This document shows positions 9,401 through 30,248 of a stretch of 64,000 nt of DNA, in pieces. Position numbers and translations under genes: made by a program. The notes beneath the pieces were generated by a model, which saw only the letters and a program-made list of their open reading frames with translations, searched no databases and had not been told where the DNA came from. The stretch lies in the NCBI RefSeq assembly GCF_048569485.1, contig NC_134364.1, positions 125,562,882 to 125,626,881 of the forward strand, read 5' to 3'. Each line of letters begins with the position of its first letter. The stretch's first letter is position 1. This DNA is from Anomaloglossus baeobatrachus. Lineage: Eukaryota; Chordata; Amphibia; Anura; Aromobatidae.

Positions 9401-12315
9401 GTACAGGTGTCTGCGCCCCTCCTCCTCCCCTGTGTGTACAGGTGTCTGTGCGGCTCCTCCTCCCCTGTGTGTACAGGTGTCTGTACGGCTCCTCCTCCCC
9501 TGTGTGTAGAGGTGTCTGTGCGGCTCCTCCTCCCCTGTGTGTATATAGGTGTCTGTGCTGCTCCTCCTCCCCTGTGTATACAGGTGTCTGCGCGGCTCCT
9601 CCTCCCCTGTATACAGGTGTCTGCGCGGCTCCTCCTCCCCTGTGTGTGTACAGGTGTCTGCGCGGCTCTTCCCCTGTGTGTACAGGTGTCTGTGCGGCTC
9701 CTCCCCTGTGTGTACAGGTGTCTGCGCGGCTCCTCCTCCCCTGTGTATACAGGTGTCTGCGCGGCTCCTCCTCCCCTGTGTGTACAGGTGTCTGCGCGGC
9801 TCCTCCTCCCCTGTGTGTACAGGTGTCTGCGCGGCTCCTCCTCCCCTGTGTGTACAGGTGTCTGCGCGGCTCCTCCTCCCCTGTGTGTACAGGTGTCTGT
9901 GCTGCTCCTCCTCCCCTGTGTGTATACAGGTGTCTGTGCTGCTCCTCCTCCCCTGTGTGTACAGGTGTCTGTGCGGCTCCTCCTCCCCTGTGTGTGTACA
10001 GGTGTCTGTGCGGCTCCTCCCCTGTGTGTACAGGTGTCTGTGCGGCTCCTCCTCCCCTGTGTGTACAGGTGTCTGTACGGCTCCTCCTCCCCTGTGTGTA
10101 GAGGTGTCTGTGCGGCTCCTCCTCCCCTGTGTGTATATAGGTGTCTGTGCTGCTCCTCCTCCCCTGTGTATACAGGTGTCTGCGCGGCTCCTCCTCCCCT
10201 GTGTGTGTACAGGTGTCTGCGCGGCTCTTCCCCTGTGTGTACAGGTGTCTGCGCGGCTCCTCCTCCCCTGTGTATACAGGTGTCTGCGCGGCTCCTCCTC
10301 CCCTGTGTGTACAGGTGTCTGCGCGGCTCCTCCTCCCCTGTGTGTACAGGTGTCTGCGCGGCTCCTCCTCCCCTGTGTGTACAGGTGTCTGCGCGGCTCC
10401 TCCTCCCCTGTGTGTACAGGTGTCTGTGCTGCTCCTCCTCCCCTGTGTGTATACAGGTGTCTGTGCTGCTCCTCCTCCCCTGTGTGTACAGGTGTCTGTG
10501 CGGCTCCTCCTCCCCTGTGTATACAGGTGTCTGCGCGGCTCCTCCTCCCCTGTGTGTACAGGTGTCTGCGCGGCTCCTCCTCCCCTGTGTGTACAGGTGT
10601 CTGTGCTGCTCCTCCTCCCCTGTGTGTATACAGGTGTCTGTGCTGCTCCTCCTCCCCTGTGTGTGTACAGGTGTCTGTGCGGCTCCTCCCCTGTGTGTAC
10701 AGGTGTCTGCGCGGCTCCTGCTCCCCTGTGTGTACAGGTGTCTGCGCGGCTCCTGCTCCCCTGTGTGTACAGGTGTCTGTGCGGCTCCTCCTCCCGTGTG
10801 TGTGTACAGGTGTCTGTGCGGCTCCTCCCCTGTGTGTACAGGTGTCTGCGCGGCTCCTCCTCCCCTGTGTGTACAGGTGTCTGTACGCTCCTCCTCCCCT
10901 GTGTGTACAGGTGTCTGTACGCTCCTCCTCCCCTGTGTGTACAGGTGTCTGTGCGGCTCCTCCTCCCCTGTGTGTACAGGTGTCTGTGCTGCTCCTCCTC
11001 CCCTGTGTGTATACAGGTGTCTGTGCTGCTCCTCCTCCCCTGTGTGTGTACAGGTGTCTGTGCGGCTCCTCCCCTGTGTGTACAGGTGTCTGCGCGGCTC
11101 CTGCTCCCCTGTGTGTACAGGTGTCTGCGCGGCTCCTGCTCCCCTGTGTGTACAGGTGTCTGTGCGGCTCCTCCTCCCGTGTGTGTGTACAGGTGTCTGT
11201 GCGGCTCCTCCCCTGTGTGTACAGGTGTCTGCGCGGCTCCTCCTCCCCTGTGTGTACAGGTGTCTGTACGCTCCTCCTCCCCTGTGTGTACAGGTGTCTG
11301 TACGCTCCTCCTCCCCTGTGTGTACAGGTGTCTGTGCGGCTCCTCCTCCCCTGTGTGTATACAGGTGTCTGTGCGGCTCCTCCTCCCCTGTGTATACAGG
11401 TGTCTGCGCGGCTCTTCCCCTGTGTGTACAGGTGTCTGTGCGGCTCCTCCTCCCCTGTGTGTACAGGTGTCTGTACGCTCCTCCTCCCCTGTGTGTACAG
11501 GTGTCTGTGCGGCTCCTCCTTCCCCTGTGTGTACAGGTGTCTGTACGCTCCTCCTCCCCTGTGTGTACAGGTGTCTGTGCGGCTCCTCCTCCCCTGTGTG
11601 TACAGGTGTCTGTACGCTCCTCCTCCCCTGTGTGTACAGGTGTCTGTGCGGCTCCTCCTCCCCTGTGTGTACAGGTGTCTGCGCGGCTCCTCCTTCCCCT
11701 GTGTGTACAGGTGTCTGTACGCTCCTCCTCCCCTGTGTGTACAGGTGTCTGTGCTGCTCCTCCTCCCCTGTGTATACAGGTGTCTGCGCGGCTCCTCCTC
11801 CCCTGTGTGTACAGGTGTCTGTACGCTCCTCCTCCCCTGTGTGTACAGGTGTCTGTGCGGCTCTTCCCCTGTGTATACAGGTGTCTGCGCGGCTCTTCCC
11901 CTGTGTGTACAGGTGTCTGCGCGGCTCCTCCTCCCCTGTGTGTACAGGTGTCTGTGCGGCTCCTCCTCCCCTGTGTGTACAGGTGTCTGCGCGGCTCCTC
12001 CTCCCCTGTGTGTACAGGTGTCTGCGCGGCTCCTCCTCCCCTGTGTGTACAGGTGTCTGTGCGGCTCCTCCTCCCCTGTGTGTACAGGTGTCTGTGCGGC
12101 TCCTCCTCCCCTGTGTGTACAGGTGTCTGTGCGGCTCCTCCTCCCCTGTGTGTACAGGTGTCTGCGCGGCTCCTCCTCCCCTGTGTGTACAGGTGTCTGC
12201 GCGGCTCCTCCTCCCCTGTGTGTACAGGTGTCTGCGCGGCTCCTCCTCCCCTGTGTGTACAGGTGTCTGCGCGGCTCCTCCTCCCCTGTGTGTAGAGGTG
12301 TCTGTGCGGCTCCTG
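9401..12315. repeat. 35-bp minisatellite, main block
   Basis: Roughly 83 units of the same 35-bp repeat as 8246-8992 run up to the CHRNB2 promoter. Blocks of units repeat as larger modules: one marked by a GTGTAGAGG variant recurs at about 592 bp (9501 and 10093), another marked by GGCTCCTGCTCCCC recurs at about 394 bp (10706 and 11100). This points to unequal exchange. Plus-strand reading is CT/TG-rich. Very long frames on both strands are by-products. Confidence 0.95.
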
Positions 12316-12477
12316 TAGACTCCGCCTCTTACTCCGCCCCCGGAGTCTGCGCAGTAGCTCCGCGTTCTCAGTACCGGGATCCAGGACGCGGCAGTATGAG
12401 CCCCGGGCTGGCGGCGGAATAACCCGGTGTGCAGAGCTCGGCGGCCGGGGCACATGCGGCTGTGAGGCGGCGGCAGG
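12316..12477 (+). promoter_or_regulatory. CHRNB2: CHRNB2 promoter and 5' leader with two short upstream ORFs
   Basis: This CpG-rich stretch starts directly after the last 35-bp unit. It has a GC box (CCGCCCC, 12334-12340), an NRF1-like TGCGCA (12348-12353) and no TATA box. Two short frames precede the start: 12396-12422 (eight codons and stop) and 12454-12465 (ATGCGGCTGTGA). The second ends 12 bases before the main ATG. The transcription start is not known, so whether both lie in the mRNA is an inference. Confidence 0.6.
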
Positions 12478-22876
<10,399 letters not shown>

Positions 22877-23135
22877 AGGGGGGCCGGCACCGGGACACAG
22901 AACTTTATTTATTAGGACATATATAATAAGACTGATGCTCTTCCAGCCAAAACCACGGGGGATGACTGTCAGGACCGGGCGGCACGGCTCCTCCATCACT
23001 ACTAGTTGAGGCTTTCTGCCAAGGACGGACCCTGCACAGACTGAAGACCCCAGCACAACCCGAAAACGTGGAGGGGGGGGTGTCATGGGGAAATCACTTC
23101 TTACTCCAAGCAATAAAACACGAGGGAAAAGCTGC
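22877..23135 (+). other. CHRNB2: CHRNB2 3' UTR with poly(A) signal
   Basis: This stretch follows the stop codon. AATAAA lies at 23112-23117, so cleavage near 23130-23150 is likely. The 3' UTR would be only about 250 bases. The 39-bp array begins some 40-60 bases beyond. Confidence 0.7.
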
Positions 23136-23189
23136 AGCCACAAGTGCAACATCTGTGTACTAGAAAGCAGCCTACATGGGACTGGCCAC

Positions 23190-23990
23190 CCCTGACCTGG
23201 AGCGCGGGGCCTTGTGGGGCCGGCCGCCCCTGACCTGGAGCGCGGGGCCTCGTGGGGCCGGCCTCCCCTGACCTGGAGCGCGGGGCCTCGTCTGACCTGG
23301 AGCGCGGGGCCTCGTGGGGCCGGCCTCCCCTGAACTGGAGCGCGGGGCCTCGTGGGGCCGGCCTCCCCTGACCCGGAGCGCGGGGCCTCGTGGGGCCCGG
23401 CCGCCCCTGACCCGGAGCGCGGGGCCTCGTGGGGCCCGGCCGCCCCTGACCCGGAGCGCGGGGCCTCGTGGGGCCCGGCCGCCCCTGACCCGGAGCGCGG
23501 GGCCTCGTGGGGCCCGGCCGCCCCTGACCCGGAGCGCGGGGCCTCGTGGGGCCCCGGCCGCCCCTGACCCGGAGCGCGGGGCCTCGTGGGGCCCCGGCCG
23601 CCCCTGACCCGGAGCGCGGGGCCTCGTGGGGCCCGGCCGCCCCTGACCCGGAGCGCGGGGCCTCGTGGGGCCCGGCCGCCCCTGACCCGGAGCGCGGGGC
23701 CTCGTGGGGCCCGGCCGCCCCTGACCCGGAGCGCGGGGCCTCGTGGGGCCCGGCCGCCCCTGACCCGGAGCGCGGGGCCTCGTGGGGCCCGGCCGCCCCT
23801 GACCCGGAGCGCGGGGCCTCGTGGGGCCGGCCGCCCCGGAGCGCGGGGCCTCGTGGGGCCGGCCGCCCCGGAGCGCGGGGCCTCGTGGGGCCGGCCGCCC
23901 CTGACCCGGAGCGCGGGGCCTCGTGGGGCCGGCCGCCCCTGACCCGGAGCGCGGGGCCTCGTGGGGCCGGCCGCCCCTGACCCGGAGCTG
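23190..23990. repeat. 39-bp CG-rich minisatellite downstream of CHRNB2
   Basis: About 21 units of GGGGCCTCGTGGGGCCCGGC plus CGCCCCTGACCCGGAGCGC. CpG is kept at high density. The length is divisible by three, so proline/glycine/arginine-rich frames run through both strands; they are by-products. Confidence 0.95.
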
Positions 23991-25439
23991 CTCTTTAGAG
24001 GCGGAGTCCTTCTCTATAGTTACGTGAGTGGCCATATTCAAGGTTTGGACTTGCTATCAGTGAGTGTAAGCATCTTATAGGGCTGCGCAGGGAAGGGAAT
24101 TAGCTTTCTCTGCTGCTGTCCAGGGCAGGATGACTGAGAAGATTCTGTATAACGACTGATGAATGACAGAGACAACTAATTCTCTTCAGACCTCCAGACT
24201 CCTAGTAAAGTATGATCCAACTGGAGGGGTACTCTTTGGGGCATTTGTCTCCAGCTTCCAGAAGGAGGAGGAGACTGACTAATGACCTAACTATTTACAG
24301 CACTCAGAGGGGGGGGAAATGGAGTAGGAAACTTACTGGGGACTATATTTGGGAAGGAAACTGATTACGTATGAAACTGAGGTCTTCATTTATAACTGCC
24401 AGAAGGGGAAGGAGACTTGCAGTAAAACTGAGGAAGAATATTAACTTTATTAGTGAGAGCAATAGTCAAAAGTACCAGAAGGGGAAGTAGACTGGTCTAA
24501 GAATTTTTGGGGGCGTTTTATTTATATCTACCAGAGGTGGTTGGAGACTGACTATAGACTTGCTGTGGGCAGGAGAGATGTGCTGGATCTTATATATTTT
24601 GCAGGTGATGTTTACATTCACTGAAAGCAACCATACATCATGAATACACATATTAGGAAGTGATACGAAGGCTGTAGAGCAGCTGCCCCCGGACTCGCCT
24701 CCAGCAGGGATCCCCCTGTAACAGTGATCACTTTGCACCAATGTATTTAGGATTGTGCCTCTTCCCCCGTCCCTCACCTGTTCTGCACCCGTCCATTGTA
24801 TTGTATGAAGGCTGGCAGGGTGGTCCGATTATCACTCGCTTTACTTGACCCCAGGACTGAGATGCTGTGCCCGCCACTCACTTATTCTTTACTTTTAAAG
24901 GGGGAGAGAAGTTTTGTAAGTGGAGCACGGTGAGCGTCCACTCCACCTCTCCTCCCATGTGCGACCTCAGGGGCTGGGCGGACACGATTCACTGCTGGTT
25001 CTCATATAAAAGGAAAACTGTTTGTATCAAATGTCTCTCGGCAAAGCTTCATTGGGGCACTATGGAAAAGTTAGATCAGCATTCACAAGAGCTGAAATCT
25101 CCCAGAATTCTTTGCAAAGTGTATATTTTAGGACTTTTTCCCTATCTAATGTCAGTCAGTGGAGTATCTGCTGTCCTCGCACATTGCCGTGTGATATGTA
25201 GACACCGCCTGGCTCCTTCTTGTAAGGATGTGATCGAGAGAGACCTATCACAAGCAGGAGGCAGCTGAATCCCACAGGGCACTCGGGGCATCAGACAGTG
25301 TGGGCATTGTTTCATCGTATGCGGTGACTGCACAGCACAGCCCCTTTCTATTTTATTGCAGGAATGATCTTATCTGTTGAATGGTTATAACATACAGAGG
25401 AGCAAAGGGTCTGCAGCTTGTGAGGAGCGGGGATATCGT
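23991..25439. other. Spacer with a few diverged repeats, no gene
   Basis: 24200-24560 holds four or five diverged copies of a CCAGAAGGGGAAGGAGACT word about 75-85 bases apart. The rest is unremarkable. A 133-codon frame at 24867-25268 has no recognisable domain, no neighbouring exons and ordinary composition, so it is not called as a gene. Confidence 0.4.
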
Positions 25440-25537
25440 AGATGGTAAATGATCGATTGCTCTGTGAGAGAAACAAAATTATAATCTCTTAGTCCTGATA
25501 CTTTAATGGCTTACAAAAATAAATGTTACAGAGCAGC

Positions 25538-25566
25538 TTTCCAGACTTCTCAGGTCCCTTCATCAG
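25538..25566 (-). ncRNA. Hammerhead-like motif, minus-strand Penelope copy
   Basis: The minus strand reads CTGATGAAGGGACCTGAGAA and continues GTCTGGAAA, the conserved boxes of a hammerhead ribozyme around a GGGAC/GTC-type helix. Penelope-like elements are known to carry hammerhead motifs. The closing stems are weak by eye, so activity is doubtful. Confidence 0.35.
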
Positions 25567-25669
25567 GCATGGTATAACAAAGTATCTGAAGAAACACAAA
25601 TATATACACACAGCAGAGGCGGTATAATAAATGGACATTTAAATAAACACTGAGCTTAGATCCATGTAG

Positions 25670-26620
25670 GATCAGAGGCCTAGTGCCCTCACCATCTCTG
25701 GAGAAGACTCCTCAGATTCTGTATCTATACAAGATCAGAGGCCTGGTGCCCTCACTGTCTCTGGAGAAGACTCTTCAGATTCTGTATCCCTGCAAGATCA
25801 GAGGCCTGGTGCCCTCGCCATCTCTGGAGAAGACTCCTCAGATTCTGTATCTATACAAGATCAGATGCCTGGTGCCCTCACTGTCTCTGGAGAAGACTCT
25901 TCAGATTCTGTATCCCTGCAAGATCAGAGGCCTGGTGCCCTCATAGTCTCTGGAGAAGACTCCTCAGATTCTGTATCTATACAAGATCAGATGCCTGGTG
26001 CCCTCACTGTCTCTGGAGAAGACTCTTCAGATTCTGTATCCCTGCAAGATCAGAGGCCTAGTGCCCTCACCATCTCTGGAGAAGACTCCTCAGATTCTGT
26101 ATCCGTGGAAGATCAGAGGCCTAGTGCCCTCACCGTCTCTGGAGAAGACTCTTCAGATTCTATATCCTTGCAAGATCAGAGGCCTAGTGCCCTCACCGTC
26201 TCTGGAGAAGACTCTTCAGATTCTGTATCTATATAAGATCAGATGCCTGGTGCCCTTACTGTCTCTGGAGCAGACTCCTCAGATTCTGTATCCCTGCAAG
26301 GTCAGTGGCCTGGTGTCCTCACCAACTCTGGAGCAAACTCCTCAGATTCTGTATCCATGTAGGATCAGAGGTCTGGTGCCCTCACAGTCTCCGGGGCCTA
26401 GTGCCCTCACAGTCTCTGGAGCAGACTCCTCAGATACTGTATCCGTGTAGGATCAAAGGTCTGTTGCCCTTACTGTCTCTGGATCAGACTCCTCAGTTTC
26501 TGTATCCATGTAGGAGCAGAGGTCTGGTGCCCTCAGTCTCTGGAGCAGACTCCTCAGATTCTGTATCCATGTAGGATCAGAGGTCTGGTGCCCTCACTGT
26601 CTCTGAGCAGACTGAGATTT
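25670..26620. repeat. 63-bp minisatellite inside the Penelope 3' UTR
   Basis: About 15 units of CCTGGTGCCCTCACTGTCTC plus TGGAGAAGACTCCTCAGATTCTGTATCC and CTGCAAGATCAGAGG. The plus-strand Penelope copy has only a single such unit (28995-29060, complementary), so the array grew from the element's own sequence. The 21-codon periodic frames are by-products. Confidence 0.9.
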
Positions 26621-27599
26621 TGTAGTGTGTCATAAATCCTCCTGACAGATTTAGTCCTGTGTGGACCGAGTAAAACATTGTAATGAATTTATATGAAGTT
26701 GCCTTTTAATATGACAACGTTCATGTGGTTTATGTTGTGTCCTGGAGCACAGAAATGTTTGGCCACAAGTAAATGTTTTTTTTTGTCTGTAATTGTGTGA
26801 TGGTGAGCCCTCATCCCTGCTCTCAGTCTCTGTCCTGTTTCTCCAAAATAAAAACCTCCAATGGGACATATAGTGCACAGGATTTAGTAACCACATGGGA
26901 GGAGGAACATGTGAATGTCCCAGGAATCTTCTAGTCCTTCTGTTAGGGATCTGTATCCGGTCTTTGGTCTCTACATAAGCGCAGGTTTTGCAGCTCATCA
27001 CATTATCAGGATAAGTTCCTTTTTGTGTATCTGAGGGCACAGAACTTCAGATCATGATGTTTCTTAAATTAGGAGGTTGCCTGTAGCAAAAGTGGATCTT
27101 TGAATATTGTTTTTTAACCGGTCATCCTTGTGTAGAACATGGTGCAGTTTCTTAGCCATTTTTCCTCAGCACCTCCAGGTGTGGGTTGTAGGTCCCCACC
27201 AGAGGTACACGACTATTTTCCTCTTTGTATTGAAGCCGTTCACTTCTAGGGGTCCTTGTGGCTCTAATGATCTGATCATCAATGGAGGTGGGGTGGTAGC
27301 CTTGGTTTAAAAATATCTTTTTAAGATGGGTTAAGTGTTCACCGCTGTCTGCTGGGCTGGACCAGATACGATTAGATCTGAGGGCCTGGCTGGAGACAGT
27401 GGACTTTTTTTGATGTGTTTGGGGTGGAAACTGTCCGATCTCAGGTATGTTGGATGTAATAGCTGAGAATTCTAGGATGGGAGTTTTCTATATGCTTCAC
27501 AAGATTTAAGCCAGGTAACCCTGGGAGGACAATCATCTCAGGGGTGGGAACACTCACTGAAAAAACATCTGGGTGGGTAGAAAATCTTTAGCCGCTGGT

Positions 27600-29345
27600 A
27601 AGGAAGACCGCATTATTAAAAGGTCAGTGGTGTCTTATATATAGCTGGCTATCTACAATCGGTCTTCTACCCAAGAGTACCATCTTAGCCACCATGCATG
27701 TGAAATCCTTATACTCTAACATCCCACATGAAGATGGACTAACCACCGGCCATATGTTTCTTGAAGCTAATTGGATCCCTTCTGAGTCTGTGTTAAGATT
27801 CACCAGATCTATCCTCATGCACAACTTTTTCTTTTTTGGTGAGGAACTATATAGTGCAAAGGAACTGCTATGGGCAGCAAAATGGCACCGCAGTAGCCAA
27901 CCTTCTTATTGCTAAACTGGAAATTGACTTTAGCATCCTGCTCCCTCAAACTCTCTGCCTACTTCTGCTACATCGATGACATCTTAATAATCTGGGCCGA
28001 GTCTGAAGAAGAACTTCTAAAATATCATGACAAATTCAATGCATTTCATCCAACCATAATCTTGACATTGGAACACTCAAAAATGCACTCAAGTTCCTCA
28101 ATATCACCGTAAAAATTCAAAATGGTCCAATCCAGACATCGGTGTATCGGAAGCCTATTGACCGTCCCACAAACCTGAGATCGGACGGTTTCCATCTCAA
28201 ACATATCAAAAAGTCCATTGTCTACAGCCAGGCCCCCAGATATAATCGTATCTGTTCCAGCCCAGCAGACAGGGATGAACACTTAACCCATCTTAAAGAG
28301 AATTTTAAACCAAGACTACCACCCCACCTCCATTGGTGAGCAGAGCATAAGAGCCACAAGGACCCCTAGAAGTGAACTGCTTCAATACAAACAAAAAGAG
28401 GGAAATAGTCGTGTACCTCTGGTGGTGACCTACCACCCTCAGCTAGAGGTACTGAGAAGAACGGCCAAGAAACTTCACCATGTTCTACACAAGGATGACC
28501 GGTTAAAAACAATATTCAAAGATTCTCCCTTGCTATAGGCAACCTCCTAATTTATGAAACATCATGATACGAAACTCAATTCCCTCATACACACCAACAG
28601 GACCTTTTTCTGGTAATGTGAAGAGCTACAAAACCTGCGCTCATGTAAAGACCAAAGACCAGATACAGATCCCACCACTAAGAAGGACTAAAAGATTCCT
28701 GGGACATTCACATGTTCCTCCTCCAATGTGATGTACTTAATCCGGTGCACTATATGTCCTACTGGGGTCTCTGACTGAGAGCAGGGATGAGGTCTCACAG
28801 TCACACAATTAGACAAAAAAACCATTTACCTGTGGCCAAACAGTTCTGTGCTCCAGGACACAACATATATAACATGAAAGTTGTCATATTAAAAGGAAAC
28901 TTCAGGTGACAAAATCATTGAAGAGTCTGGGAGACAAATTCATTACAATGTTTGACTCTGTCAACACAGGACTGAATCTGTCAGGAGGATTTATGACTCA
29001 CTCCTAAATCTGAGGGGTCTGCTCCAGAGACTGAGGGCACAGGCCTCTGATCCTGAATGGATATTGGGGCTAGAAAACGTTCACACCACTAATCAAAGCT
29101 AATTAAAGCCTCACTTTCTAAGCTCAGTGTTTAGATAAATTTCCATTTATTATACCGCCTGTGCTGTGTTTGTGCATATATTTGTGTTTCTTCAGATATT
29201 TTGTTATACCATGCCTGATGAAGGGACCTGAGAAGTCTGGAAAGCTGCTCTGTGACATCATTTATTTTATTTCTTAGCCATTAAAAGGTATCAGAACTAC
29301 AAGATAATTTTGTTTCTCTCACTGAGAGCAATCGATCATTTTTCA
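27600..29345 (+). mobile_element. Penelope-like element, plus-strand copy
   Basis: Reverse transcriptase pieces are recognisable: VKSLYSNIPHEDGL (27697), a GTAMGS word near 27868, YIDDILIIW (27969), then VYRKPIDRPTNLRSDGFHLK and HIKKSIVYSQAPRYNRIC (28142-28260). Downstream lies the linker and GIY-YIG endonuclease region, and a 3' UTR ending CCTGATGAAGGGACC. Several frame changes and stops are present, so it is dead. It faces away from the minus-strand copy at 25440-27430; the two 5' sides nearly meet around 27430-27600. Confidence 0.85.
29215..29243 (+). ncRNA. Hammerhead-like motif, plus-strand Penelope copy
   Basis: CTGATGA at 29215-29221 and GAAA at 29240-29243 enclose GGGAC...GTC, as in the minus-strand copy. 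It is the same position at the opposite outer edge of the inverted pair. Confidence 0.35.
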
Positions 29346-30248
29346 ACTGGCTAACACAGTACCATAACCTTTCTTTTAACTGTAGAGGGTAAGAAACTCT
29401 CACAGTATATTAGATAGCGTATCAATGCAGTACAAAACGAGTATGTGGCTAATCTGAGCGCAGAGCCTGATTAGAGCAGTGTGTCACTGGTCTGCCTGCT
29501 GCAGTGTTGTTACAATCCCAGTTATATCTGCTGTAGCAGAGCTGAGAATGCGGAGCTGTGCATTACTGTGCTCACACCACTCATTGTCAGCTTTCTGAGT
29601 ACACTGGGCAGAGGAAGGAAGCTGACAATCAGGAGAGGATACACAGATTTGCCTGACTGTCAATGATAATCTCCAACTGATAAAACTGATTGTATAGAAA
29701 CTATAGCACACAGCCTAATAAGTGACAAAACCCTGAAATAAAGCTCTCAGCTCTACATTATACTACTTTCAGTTTACATAGCAAAAACCTGCTGTATGGT
29801 GCAGACTACTAGATTCCAAAAAATAGTGTGGGGTTTTGGTTTTTTGTTTTTTTTTTTCTTTTTTAAACTGCAAGCTTAGAAGATTTGGTTTCCTTATTTG
29901 CTCCTATAACAACACTCTCAGGTCAGTTTTAATACTGTTTCTATACACTCACCAAAAAATGAAGGTTACTACAGAACAAACCAGAAAAGTGAAGAGTGTC
30001 TAGGTACTCTCCTGCACCCCAGGAAGAAGACACGCCTGTGTCCCCTGCAGCACCAGGGGGAGAATATGTGCCTGAAATAATCAATTACTCCCTATAATCA
30101 AATGGTTTCTCCAGGAAAGGAATAATCAGACATTATTAGGGGAGGAAACTACTCACCTCTGCTACACTCTATTACTGTGTCCTCTATTAGCACTACCGGG
30201 AACAACCAGCAAGTGCTGCTACAGGTTACTTTATACTAGTCTAGTGAT
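29346..30248. other. Spacer, no gene seen
   Basis: Ordinary composition with a T-rich run near 29835-29865. A stretch around 29480-29700 looks like a dispersed repeat but is not identified. No coding signature is seen. Confidence 0.3.

Larger units (their letters stand above)
25440..27430 (-). mobile_element. Penelope-like element, minus-strand copy (3' part)
   Basis: Read on the minus strand it matches the plus-strand copy at 27600-29345 from about 28230 onward. It codes the end of the reverse transcriptase region (a stretch like SRVPLVGTYNPHLEVL) and then the linker and GIY-YIG-type endonuclease region (CKTCAYVETKDRIQIPN, then a GETGQ-like area out of frame). Its 3' UTR ends in the CTGATGA...GAAA motif. 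The 63-bp array at 25670-26620 lies inside its 3' UTR. The copy is incomplete and inactive. Confidence 0.8.

Noticed and set aside
9407-12422. Plus-strand cysteine-rich frames of up to 962 codons
   Set aside because: Pure translation of the 35-bp repeat, with equal-length frames in all three registers.
23172-24041. Arg/Gly/Pro-rich 289-codon frame
   Set aside because: Translation of the 39-bp array; the opposite strand is equally open.
24867-25268. 133-codon frame
   Set aside because: No domain, no splice context, and chance length for the sequence.
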